Shown one piece after another: positions 36,025-46,985 of a stretch of DNA of 64,000 nucleotides; the stretch's first letter is position 1, and each line of letters begins with the position of its first letter. The stretch spans positions 190,395 to 254,394 of the forward strand of contig NW_022985179.1 in the NCBI RefSeq assembly GCF_010093535.1. The letters are read 5' to 3'. Source of the stretch: Lindgomyces ingoldianus (lineage: Eukaryota; Ascomycota; Dothideomycetes; Pleosporales; Lindgomycetaceae). The position numbers were made by a program, and so were the translations under genes. A model generated the notes under the pieces. That model did not search any database, was not told where the DNA came from, and saw only the letters and a list, made by a program, of their open reading frames with translations.

Positions 36025-37674
36025 AGGAGCTCTCCCATTCAACGTCGCATCTAGCTCATATCGAAACGGTTCACGTCGTTGACAGTTCCAAAAGCGGGTG
36101 AGCCATTCACCAAGGCTGAACTGGCAACCACCATCGGTCATGCCAGCAACAGGTTTCTAAGAAGACCGGAATTCCCCAATCAGCTTTGATCAAAAATACC
36201 TCATGGTCGCATTAGTCTATCTCTACACTCACCCTGAGATGAAATACGGCGTCTGGAGACGGCTGTAAGGCCGTTGTCATCATCTTTCCGCAGCTCCTAC
36301 CGCTCACGTCCTCACGATACCCGATCTAGTTGTGGCTGGTTACATATGCCAGCTTTCATGACTGCCACTCAGATATGAATTCTGACGTCGAGCCCCGAAA
36401 GCAATAGCGTCAAGCAGCTGCGGACACAGCGGTCACCTTGCTGGCCAAGCACGACTCGCACCATTCGTTACGGGGACTTGCTTAATTTTCTAGCGACCTT
36501 GAAAGCTGTTATTAGGATGAGAATATACTTGGTCTACTGGGACACGAGGCTTTCGGAAAGAGGGGTATTGAAGGAAGGCCGTTCAAAAAGAGAAGGACCC
36601 AAAAGATGAAGGTGTAACGCAGATGGCTCACGAACCTTATTGATACCCACCACGCTCCCATGCTTCCTTTTTATGAATGTATCTTCACTACCTCAATACA
36701 TCGAATCTTTAGATAATATTAGTGAATCTGCTGTGAGATGTGAGGAAAGTGAGGAGCCAAGATCGATGGAGGACCTCCCGATACGTCGGAACCATTTTAG
36801 TAACCACCGTGGAGCATCTACCAGAGGCAACAATGCTTGTGCGGAGTATTTTTGGGCGGGAGAGAATCGTCCCCAGGCCAGTTCCCTTGGCGTTGGCTCC
36901 AGGTCTTTTATCGTGCCCCCTGTCTTACATGCACGAAGATACAGAAGTCTTGACCTAGCAAACGGAAAGGGGAAACCTTAGAAAGGTAAGGGTAGTGTTA
37001 TGACCGGTGTGATGGCTAGGGAAGGAGAAGATTAAAGGATAAGGGAGGATTAAAAGTGAGCGTAGGTTGCTGGACCTTGCTTTTGCGTTTAAGGCTGACG
37101 TCGTCGATTCCCCACCTAGGCAGCTCAGGAAAGCCCGATTTCAACACTCCAGCATTTGCTTCCATCTTCCACATATCACATGCGACCATCGATGCACCCC
37201 GCGGAACTATTCTCCTGTTTCTAGCTACAACATCGCCATATATTCCTATCCTAATACAGCAAACCTAGCGACTAAATCACACAAATTAGGAATAATCCCG
37301 ATGAACCTTGCCAACGATCTCCTAAAAAGGAAGACCGGATACAGCATCAGAGAAGTCCTGCGGAACGTAGAAATCTCCAGGATATTTAGGAGGAGAATTT
37401 GTCCCCAGGTCGTCTCTCCGAGGTCACATTTCCAAAACTACTTTATAATCATCTCTTCCTATCTCCTGCCGTAATGTTTTCGTATTCCTCAACACCAAGC
37501 CATCATCTTCAACGTGAGCAACGAAAATCTAATCTCAGTCATGTTAGCACAGGCCCCAGTTCTTAGCTAATATCCTGAAGGCCACCATTGGATACTATAG
37601 CTTCTCGAATATCCGCTATGCTCAGCCTTCCATCAAAACGCTTCGGCTCAGATCACCAGTGACTTTGTGATGCT
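36025..37674. other. intergenic region, no supported gene
   Basis: Frames at 36640-36981, 36740-36958 and 37056-37474 overlap in different phases and have no recognisable motif. No RNA gene was seen. It is GC-normal, with no obvious RIP. Confidence 0.4.
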
Positions 37675-37790
37675 TTTAGTAAGCGCAGAGATGAGGAACT
37701 AAGTTGATTGCTAAAAGAGTGTACCTAGTGGTCTATATATATGCAAGAAAAAGGGTAAGTCTTGGTAACATGCGACTATCGTGTGAGCCA
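37675..37790 (+). repeat. dispersed repeat, copy 2
   Basis: Same repeat as 29098-29225, in the same orientation, including GCGCAGAGATGAGGAACT and TTGATTGCTAAA. Ends in a TCTATATATATGCA promoter-like block. More A/T-shifted than copy 1. Confidence 0.6.
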
Positions 37791-37950
37791 TGCGCGACTA
37801 CTGCAAACAGACTCCCACTGGTATTTCCACAGAGATCAATAATGGATCCATTGGTCGTATCTGTCCTTAAGCATCAGTGTCTTGGCATCTAATTGCTACT
37901 TCATTTGTTCCTTATATCTTCTCGAATCCCCTTTTAGTTACAGTGCTATG

Positions 37951-39387
37951 GCGGACTCCATTCCTAAGCTTCCCCCGACCGTGAGCTATAATCCGCGAAT
38001 GACCGAGGATTGTCCTTTCTCGGATGTCATCGTTCCGAAACAGTTATTTGAGGGACTTCGGAGGCTACTGTTCTCAACTATGAATGTCACATTCTCAATC
38101 GTCAATATTTTGACTAATGGCAATGATCGAATATCTTCGGAGGCGGATATGTCGCAGGGGAGAAATCGGCCAAGGCAAGTTCGGCCCAGTAACTTTCTTC
38201 GACGCTAGCAATGACCAAATGCTGTGGGTTGCAATCAAATATCATCTCGGGACGTTTAGCTAGAGTGGAGGGCTCACTATCCAGGCTGGCAAATACGCAA
38301 ATGTTGCACTTTATGACTAGAGGCTCACCTCTCAATGGGTGGGCGACAACATCCACCGTTTCGGTGGAGATAAGCATCGGGTAACAGTTCTCGGTAAATC
38401 CGCTGACGCTGGCTCGGTAATACACCATATTACGGCATTTAGTGGAGCGCGAGTTGAGAAGGAGCATCGACTATTTCAGAAGGCATCCCTTTTCGCTGCT
38501 GTTTCACATCCGAACAACCTCTAGTATTCCGGCGCAGCTCCTCCAGAAATTCATTCAATCGTTAGGCGTCAAATATAGAAGAGCCGCGAAACCTCACTTC
38601 AGTAGCCCTCATTCTAGTATATATACATCAAATTGACAACACGCTATATGGCTGCAATCTCTACGGTCCAATCATAGATGGAGATATCGCCCCGGCTATT
38701 CCAAGGACTCGCTTGAAAGAGAGTCGCTTTGATCGCGATCTCTACGTTATGGTAGGCCACGACTCGAATCAAGGGTTGACCTTCACAAGCCCACAGGCCA
38801 ACACGTCCATGACCCTTACGATATCTCTGTATGAGCTATTTCCTGTTGCCGAAGGGTAGGGCGGCCGACTACATCTTCAGCGATCTTCATGCATCCGCCT
38901 TTGATGGCTCGAGAGGTTATTAGATGGAGACGTATAGAGCAATTCAGCAAGGGGTTAAGACCATGTGAGGAATGATTGCCTCAGAATGGTCAACCATTTT
39001 CTCACTTTCCCCGCGGCATAACTTCTGTTCCTTCCTCGTGGCCGGCGCATCCATCACTGTTCTAGGGCTTTCAACGACTACTCTAAAATTTTGTCACGAT
39101 ACCGAAATAACTTCCTCTGTTCTCTCGTCTGTCATGTTTTGATGTTCGAATTCCCCTTGCGACCCGGCAAACACGTTCATCCGCTTGCTAACACCATCTA
39201 CGACTAGGGTTAAGTACGGGGGGTATCGGCCCTTCAGCACAAAAGGATATATGAATACATGCAACCTCCGACATCTCGTTTGATCCCTATCACACACCAG
39301 AGGGTGGTGCGGAAGATCTCGGCGCAATTGCCGATTTCATTGCTTAGCCTCTCAAACGGTTTTAGAATTGACCATGACGCCGACATC
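37951..39387 (+). pseudogene. type-B carboxylesterase/lipase pseudogene
   Basis: Blocks of a fungal type-B carboxylesterase lie in order but in different frames. TEDCPFSDVIVPKQLFE (from 38000) stands for SEDCLFLDV. IFGGGYVAGEKSAK (about 38130-38170) is the oxyanion-hole loop, one frameshift later. ALYD-stop-RLTSQWV (about 38305-38335) has TAG at 38318-38320 where Gln is expected. GGDKHRVTVLGKSADAGS (about 38364-38417) is the nucleophile elbow, with GKSAD instead of GESAG although Ser remains. GPIIDGDIAPAIP and VMVGHDSNQGLTFTSP (about 38668-38800) come later. More stops follow. The 3' end is lost at the LTR element inserted at 39388. Such enzymes hydrolyse esters and are often secreted. The stop and elbow changes fit C-to-T/G-to-A decay. 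Confidence 0.85.
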
Positions 39388-39392
39388 ATTAT

Positions 39393-39673
39393 TGTAACGG
39401 CGCAGGCAAGACAATGGGTCCGAATGCGGTAGGAATCCACTCAGAGGCATATGGGAGTGCGTGGGGACTCAATGACCTGGGAATTCTATTGACACCTATA
39501 GGCCTTGTACAGAGGATATCAGAAAACTACTAAGCTAGCTACAGGGGAGGTGCGACTAAATACTTGGGGGAATAGGGGTAACAGCAGGGGGCAGGGCAGG
39601 GGCAGAGCTAATACAAGGGCCTTCTAGAGGTTCTAGGCCGCCTAAGATAGAACAATTTATAAGAATTGTTACA
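39393..39673 (-). repeat. left LTR (3' LTR) of the coding-less element
   Basis: TGTAAC...GTTACA. The outer (left) half is nearly undecayed (CGGCG, GGGTCCGAATGCGG), and the inner half is RIP-mutated compared with the right LTR. Confidence 0.85.
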
Positions 39674-40167
39674 CTACTCCCCCCTTTGTAGACTAATAGT
39701 CCTTATTAGCAGTAATTAGAGTAGAAGTATTGCTATTATATTCTTTACTTTCTTAAACTAAAACTAGTCTGATTTAACTAGGTGTCCTTGCTCTAAGTAT
39801 TCCTTTGCACTGCTAGTAGTGTCCTCTAAAACTAAACGCTATGCGTGCACACCCGCTCTAATAGTAATCTGTATAGATGCCTAGCCTATTAATAATTAAG
39901 GCTTACTATTTGTTCCTTGCTATCTGTGCAGTTATTAATTATTAGAGTAGTAGAGGTAAATTTAGTAGTTAGAGATAATTTAGATAGGTGTCAGATTGAA
40001 GCACTGTTTCTAGGCTTCCTGAGATGAATGATGGGTTTGGATATGATGTATGGGATGATGATTTATTGTCTTGATTTATCGATCCTTTTTCTGCTCTACT
40101 CGTGTTGCTCGGCTTTTTGTTTTGCCGATCCGAGTCCCTCGCGCACTTGCCCTATGCGCGACCAGCT

Positions 40168-40312
40168 TGCAACATGCTGCAATTTGCTGCAAAATGCTGC
40201 AAAATGCTGCAAAATGCTGCAACATGCTGCAAAATGCTGTAAAATGCTGCAACATGCTGCAACATGCTGCAAAATGCTGCAATTTGCTGCAACATGCAGC
40301 AATTTGCAGCAA
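40168..40312. repeat. 10-bp minisatellite, consensus AAAATGCTGC
   Basis: About fourteen tandem units with variants AACATGCTGC, AATTTGCTGC and, at the right end, ATGCAGC. The tract is not RIP-decayed although the element around it is. An open frame (40028-40408) crosses it only because a 10-bp repeat is open in all phases; I do not treat it as a gene. Confidence 0.9.
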
Positions 40313-41030
40313 CATACTGTTCGAGCTTATTGCTCGTACTATGTAGCAGCTTTCGTCAAGCGTTCCTCCTGTCTTGACAGTAGGTGCGCATATCTGACAA
40401 TAGGATAACTAGGTTCTTCTTATAGATCCTCCTCTCTAAATTGTACGCTATAAGGTAGGCTACTATAGCTTTAAAGAAGTTTACCTAGGTATGTTTAAAA
40501 CTATAGTTTAGTATCTACAGGCTAGAATAAAGCTTCTTTTATAGGTAAAAGAACTAATCTAACTAGGATACTATTCTCTTAATAGCTGCACTAATAAAGC
40601 GCGCTTTAAATATAGAAAATAACTCTTCTTTATTTATCTTAAGAGTCTAAAATGCTTATTACGCCCTAGTTTCTTTTTAGCTAGTAATAAAATAAGCTTA
40701 TAAAAGCTTTATTATATCTTCTACACTTTTAAACTAAAACTAGTTTAATTTAGCTAGATATCCTAGCTCTAGATAATCCTTTGTAATACTAGCTATGTGT
40801 CTCTATATTAACGCTATGTGTATGGGCTTACTCTAATAGTAATCTAAATTAACGTTAAGTCTGTCTATAATAAAGGCTTACTATTATTTAAATATAAGTT
40901 CTTTACTGTCTGTAAATATCTTAATCTTAAGCATATGTTTAGTAAAGTAAATTTAACAAGTCTAAAGAGTGTCTAAAAAGTCTCTTGCACTTAGAGTAGC
41001 AAAAGTAGTACAGGCGTTATTAGAGGTAAT

Positions 41031-41329
41031 TGTAACAGCGTAGGCAAGACAATAGGTCTAAATGCAGTAGGAATCCACTTAGAGGCATATAGGTGTGCGT
41101 GGGGACTTAGAACCTAGGAATGCCATTAACACCTATAGGCCTTGTACAGAGGATATTAGAAAACTACTAAGCTAGCTAAGGGGGAGAGGTGCAACTAAAT
41201 ACATAAGGGAATAGAGGTAACAGCAGAGGGCTGGGCAGAGCTAGGGCCAGGTCAGGGTCGAGGCTGATACAAGGGTCTTCCAGAGGTTCTAGGCCGCCCG
41301 AGATGGAACGATTCATGAGGATTGTTATA
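41031..41329. mobile_element. nested solo LTR of the same family
   Basis: A 299-bp copy of the same LTR, TGTAAC...GTTATA, with its own perfect 5-bp duplication GTAAT (41026-41030 and 41330-41334). It is therefore a separate insertion into the interior of its relative, later reduced to one LTR. Confidence 0.85.
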
Positions 41330-41833
41330 GTAATTTAGTAGTTAGTAAAAGTTAACTAGTAGTTCTTAGCTAAATTAGCTGCTTAAGTTACGCTTATAGT
41401 TAAGTAATCTAATTATTAATAGATATGCTGCTAGAGGTTAACTTTAAATTAGATAGGAGTATAGCTTTAGATTCTACTTAGCTAGAGTGTAATTTAATTT
41501 TAGAATTAAGGGCTAGTTAGTTAGACATTAGCAGTTGCCTCTAATTTTAATAGGTTATTAGTAGTCTCTAAGTTTCTACCTTAACACACTCTACATAACT
41601 TTTCTAAAGACAATTCTAATTACAGGGGATAGGAAGTTCTAAACCTAAAGGCTTTAGGTAATAGAAGGTTTCTAGTATCCTGTCTATATAACTAAGTAGT
41701 TTAATATAATAGTATGTAAAGATTACAACTTAAACTAAATTAGACATGTCTTAGGCTTAGACATAGTTAAACAAACAATCTTTGTAATATTATAATAAGG
41801 CTGTTACTAGCAAAAGCAAGTTTTCTAATATAA

Positions 41834-42113
41834 TGTAACAGCGCAGGCAAGACAATAGGTCTAAATGCAGTAGGAACCCACTTAGAGGCATATAGGAGTG
41901 CGTGGGGACTTAATGACCTGGAATTCTATTAACACCTATAGGCCTTGTACAGAGGATATTAGAAAACTACTAAGCTAGCTATAGGGGAGGTGCGACTAAA
42001 TACTTAGGGGAATAGGGGTAACAGCAGGGGGCAGGGCAGGGTAGGGGCCGATACGAGGGCCTTCCGGAGGTTCCGGGCCAGCCAAGATGGAACGATTCAT
42101 GAGAATTGTTACA
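41834..42113 (-). repeat. right LTR (5' LTR) of the coding-less element
   Basis: Counterpart of 39393-39673. Here the right (outer) half keeps CpGs (CCGATACGAGGG, TTCCGGAGGTTCCGGG) that are mutated in the left LTR, while its left (inner) half is mutated. Confidence 0.85.
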
Positions 42114-42119
42114 ATTATA

Positions 42120-42723
42120 CAGATAAGCCTTTTAAAAGTCTTTGCCTGCTCCAAAAACGCTACAATCTTAGCGCAAACCTTAGAGATTCTTAATCCCTAA
42201 TTTAGATTAAATTTTAAGAGATTTCTAGCTATACTATAATTTATTTTATCTCTACATAGCGCCTAATCACAATATCGCTACTTAAGCTTTAGTTGTTGCC
42301 TTTAAATTGCCATCTGTAGGCAAAACTACCTAACAGGTTGTCTTAATTACTAGACTACTAAAGCGCAGTATTAATAGCATCTACAACTAAGCAATTAAGC
42401 GTAAGTTTAATTCTAACGCTGTCTCTCTTATTTTAAAAGACAAATATCTTAAAGATGCTCTCTAATCCAGCTGTCTAAATAAGTAGACAAGCGAGGTTTA
42501 GCAATCTCTCACCTAGAAGGTACGCGTTGACTGATATAGCTGTGAGAAGACATGTGCTAACCTTGCTAGCAAGCATAGCTAGAAGTTTATTAGGCTTAAA
42601 GGTGGTAATGAGTACAAAGAGAGAGAGATTACATCTAGAGAAGGCATTTGCTTGTTCGCCTAATTTGAAATATAGCTTTTTTAGTGCCTTAGCGTGGGCA
42701 AAGACTTTTAAAAGGCGTATCTG
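42120..42723 (+). mobile_element. Tc1/mariner-type element, internally deleted
   Basis: Inverted ends: CAGATAAGCCTTTTAAAAGT at the left and the complement of CAGATACGCCTTTTAAAAGT at the right, with TA on both sides (42118-42119 and 42724-42725). Length is 604 bp. The decayed plus-strand frame reads N-terminal transposase blocks (about 42390-42570: SIYN-like, KDKYLKDA, TSEVQQSLT, KTCANLASKHS) and then jumps directly to the C-terminal end (GGNEYKERE near 42600-42625). The whole catalytic core has therefore been deleted. The left end sits against the TSD of the LTR element, so that element inserted beside or just within this one's target site. Confidence 0.8.
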
Positions 42724-42725
42724 TA

Positions 42726-43637
42726 TGCTAAGCCTATTGTTTTTAATTCCGCTAAGGCTCTAGCTAGCTGTAGGATCTAGGTGGAACACCTTTCAAATCT
42801 CTATTAATCACGGTACATCTTGCCAAGCCTTTTCTCTTATTAGTTTAAAAAACAGCTAGATTAATTTCTAATTAGCCTATAACTAAAACTTTTTACTACT
42901 ACTATCAATTCTTTTAATTTTTAAAGCAAATAAATATATTTTACTAGGTTTATTACTATATTTTAGATAGTTTAATGTAATATTATAATGCTATGTTTTA
43001 TTATTAGTAGGCTAAAGTTTACCTTTTTATTACTATTTATAGTTTACAGGTGTTGCTAAGCTAGAATTAGTGTGTTAGTGTTTATATTCTAGTACTATTC
43101 TTTTTTTTACAGTTATATCTATCTAATTCTAGCTAGATATTTATAGATATCTACTAACACTATTACTTAGGCTTAATATGTCTTTCTAGCCTTACTATAA
43201 GAAATGTTAAACTTATTACTTATTATCTAACTTTGCAACGAACTAACACAGTGCTCTATATAAACATTATTAGTAGTATAGAAGAGTTATTTATTTATAT
43301 TTTTTTTATTATTACTAAATTATTCTAGAAAAAATAATGCGCTTTTTAAAAAATTAATTCTAACTTACTAATATAAAGAGTATAGTATAATGCTTATAGA
43401 GAGTAATTTTTTATTACTAATAAATATAAACTATATCTTTTACCTTTTTATATTTAATTATGTTTAATTTTATTTTAATTAGTTATATTTTTTTTAATAA
43501 CTATCTACACTTACTTTTTTTATTTATGTAAATATTAATTAGTTTACTTTAACTTTTACAACTTTATTTTATTTATTTATTTAAACCTTTAACTTTAGTT
43601 AACTCCTCTGCTATTTACTCTGTTTTAATATACTTTA
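42726..43637. other. AT-rich sequence, no supported gene
   Basis: The first 100 bases or so are GC-normal; the rest is strongly AT-rich with RIP-like composition. No recognisable element end or coding motif was found until the copia LTR at 43638. Confidence 0.4.
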
Positions 43638-45209
43638 TGTCTGTACACAGCAGCAGCGTTGCGGCCTGGATACAAGCGATCGCGCACGAGCAGGATCACG
43701 TATCTATGTTACATAATGCTTGTGCGTAAACCTCTATGCGCAAACATCTAAATATCCCTCTTTTCCTCTAAATAAAGGAAAGATAAGAGTAATAAAACTA
43801 AAAACATGTTACTTTTACCTTACTTACTTTATACACTATGCACACTATACACTACTCTTACTTTTACTACTTAAGCGCTTATACTATAAGCAGCTAGCTA
43901 TTAGAGCTTATTTAACACTAATTAGTAGTTAATTTAATTAACTATAAATTAGTAAAAGTAATAATAAAGTACTTACACTTTATAAAGTACTTTATTTTAT
44001 TACTTATTTTTTAAAAAAAGTATTAATAAAGCACTTACACTTTATAAAGTACTTTATTTAGTTACTTATTTTTTAGAATAGTAGATTAATTCTTTATATT
44101 ATACAGCAAGCTCTGCTACTGTATAAAGTAAGAAGGAGATAGTGTAAGACGCACACTAAAGCTATTAAAGCTGCATAACCTAGCAGCTAGATAACAGCAG
44201 TACCTATATAATCTACTAAAAAAGTAATTAACTATACTATTATAATAAAATTTTACTAGCAACTAATAACTTTATATAATAATAAAAAAAAGAAATAATG
44301 TCTATTATATAAATAACTTATAAAAGATATAAGGATATTAAAAGTAACACTACAGAATAAAACTAGCCTAAAGTACTAGAATAATAAAATTAACATATTA
44401 AAAGCTTTAATAAGCTTATAAATTTAATTATATATAAGTTATATAATTACTAATTTATATATAATAACTTAAAAAGGCGCTACTTTTTTAAGTTTATATA
44501 TAAAAAATTTTAAAATATAAATACTATAAAACTTCTTAGCACTTAGCTGTATATTTAAAAAAGAGCTTATATAAGTGCTAAAAGATAAAAGAAATTGCAC
44601 TATATCTAAGTAATAAAAGTACTTAAGCCTAAAAGCTATATAATATAGCATAAAAAAAGTAATTATACTAAAAAAGCTTTACATAGAAGTAGACTAAACA
44701 TAATGCTACTAATAATACTAAATATACTAGCATTACTTACTTTTACACTTTAGCTAGTACTACACTAATTACTATACAAATAATACATGCTACTCTACCT
44801 AACACCTGCTCTACACCCTTAATTATACACACTACTGCCTATAGTAGTGTATACACTACTAATACTACTTATATAATCTATACTATATTATAACTTATAT
44901 AAACTTCTACTCTTAAAAAAACTATTAAAAAAAACTTTTAGTAAATAAAATTATATAATTTTAAAAAGTATAAAAAAATAATAACTATATAAGTTAACTA
45001 TATAATATTTTTATAAATAAAATAAAGATTTTTATTAATCTATGTTAATAGCTAGATATTTAAAAAACTTAGTATATAGATATTTTTTTAGATATTTTAA
45101 AAAGTTATGTAAATATGTACTATATGTATAATATAAGCCCTAGACATAACTAAAAGCATTTATATAACACTTTAAGTAGTTACTTTAACACTAATATAAA
45201 CTATAGCTA

Positions 45210-46341
45210 ACGTACCTAACAGGTTGGCCGGCCACACGGGTTGGCCGGCCATTTTTGCTAAGCCCCTACTAAAACCACCCTATTCTCTTGCAAAACAGCC
45301 TACTTTAGCCCTATATAAAGTAATACAACATAAGATATTATTTAGAGTCTACTTCTACTACTTACTTACATGTACGCAAGTTATGCCTAGTCTAATTACA
45401 CTACTTGCATTGCCTTTAACTTAGCTTACCTTCTTTAGCGCGCACTTACGTCTTTAGCTTCTTTTTATTACTACGCGCTCTAAACTCCTTTAGAGCAGTT
45501 AGATAAGCTTTATTCTTAACTATTAAAGTTTTTTTTGCCTAAATCTGCTTTCTTTTATATAATTTATATTATGTAGCAGCTTTATTTACTACTTAAAGCT
45601 TTATAATCTTATAGCCTACTTTATTATGTTAATGCTTTAAATAACTATTGTTTACTTTTTATTACTTTACTATATTACCTTTAGCTGTTTTTATCTCTTT
45701 AAAGCTGTAATAACTACTCTAGTTAATATCTAGCCTATTATAAAGCTTAACTTATTAAAGTTATACCTATCTTTATTCTAGATACTGTACTTAGCTTTTA
45801 TGTTAGCTACTAGGCAAAACTAGCCTTAGATAACCTCTAGATTCTTATAAAGCACTCTCTTATAATTATACTTATAATTAAACTTTATTATAAACTTAGG
45901 GCAGTGCTTAACTTATATACTAGTCTAGTTTAAGCTAACTTAGCCTAGATTACACTCTGCAGGTAAGGAATTAGCTATATTAGCTATAGCTGCAAGCCTA
46001 AGAAGAAATTTATGTGTAATAAGCTTAAGTATATACTTAACAACTACCTTCTTTTTAAGCTTAGTTAGATTTCTTAATTTAAGCTAGCATTCTACTTATA
46101 AAGGCTGTCTAGCGCGTTAATTGCTTAGTGTTGTGTAAGAGACATTATAGATAGCTGCAGCGCGTTCTAAGAAGAGTTTTAAGTCTTATTTAAAAGCCTA
46201 AAGAGCAAGCTGTATCTAACATTCTTTAGAAGATTTAATCTAGTGTTGTTGTTAAGGCATTATGTAGATAGGTAGAGTTTAGTGGGGGCTTAGCAAAAGT
46301 GGCCGGCCAACCTGTGTGGCCGGCCAACCCGTTAGGTACGT
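45210..46341 (-). mobile_element. Fot1/pogo-type element with GGCCGGCC-containing ends, internally deleted
   Basis: 1132 bp, ACGTACCTAACAGG... to ...TTAGGTACGT, with TA on both sides (45208-45209, 46342-46343). Copy B of copia preserves the empty site near 11430. Each end carries two copies of TTGGCCGGCCA spaced by a few bases, then TTTTGCTAAGCCCC. The interior shares decayed blocks with the Fot1-type copy at 3706-5571 (C-terminal tail on the left), but about 0.7 kb of the transposase is missing. Non-autonomous and decayed, yet the GC-rich end motifs are intact. Confidence 0.8.
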
Positions 46342-46667
46342 TAGTACTAGATAAACTAGATAATAATAACTTTTATATAATACTAATAAAAAAACTTTAA
46401 TAAAAGTTTATATAAAGTTTTTAAAATAATAATTAATAAGCTTACACTTATATAAAAAGCACTAAAAATAAAATTTTAAAAAAATGTTCTACTACACACT
46501 ACTATTATATAAGCCTATTAAGAATAACTAAAACTAGAATATACTATGTTTACTATTAAGCCCTTATGTAAAGCCTTATTTAGGAACTTATAAGTATTAC
46601 TTTAAGTTACTATAGACTAAAAAGTAAACTAATACCTCTAAAAACTGCTTAATGCATACTATATAAA

Positions 46668-46985
46668 TGTCACGGTATCCTCCCCGGATCCCAGACATAA
46701 CCGTATTGGACGCGTACTAGAGTATTATTAGTGCACGTCTAACACAAACACAACACAACACAGACATAAACTTAAGCATAAACTGCCTTAACACTAACTA
46801 AACCTAAAACAGGCTTAATTTATACCTAAAGCGCTTAGACTTTTAAGCTAAGTATTTAATTGCTAATTTTCTTTTAAACTTTCTTATTCCTTACACAACA
46901 TCTTATACTTACTATAATACTCTACGTAGTAATTAAACTAGACCTCTGTAAAGCTCTATAACCTTACTTATGCATAATTATAACA
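46668..46985 (+). repeat. 5' LTR of the gypsy element at 46668
   Basis: 318 bp. The left (outer) part is undecayed relative to the right LTR. The right (inner) part carries more than ten T/A states where the right LTR has C/G. Confidence 0.9.

Larger units (their letters stand above)
39393..42113 (-). mobile_element. LTR element without coding genes, matching TSDs
   Basis: LTRs 39393-39673 (281 bp) and 41834-42113 (280 bp) run from TGTAAC to GTTACA. The outermost flanks share a perfect 5-bp duplication ATTAT (39388-39392 and 42114-42118), so these are one insertion. The pyrimidine run CTACTCCCCCCTTT directly after the left LTR is a polypurine tract read on minus, giving the orientation. The 2160-bp interior (about 1.86 kb once the nested solo LTR at 41031-41329 is removed) shows no gag-pol motif. 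It holds a decayed internal direct duplication (about 39756-39935 versus 40731-40960) and a GC-normal minisatellite tract. It was probably a non-autonomous derivative. Confidence 0.85.

Noticed and set aside
36640..37474. Several plus-strand frames of 62-135 codons
   Set aside because: They overlap in different phases without motifs; no splice model gave a recognisable protein.
40028..40408. 126-codon frame through the minisatellite
   Set aside because: A 10-bp tandem repeat without stops is open in every phase; the peptide is a repeat artefact.
42527..42763. 78-codon frame
   Set aside because: It is out of frame with the mariner transposase remnants and runs across the element's right end.
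45224..45424. 66-codon frame starting in the GGCCGGCC end
   Set aside because: Begins inside the inverted terminal repeat of the Fot1-like element; no protein similarity.
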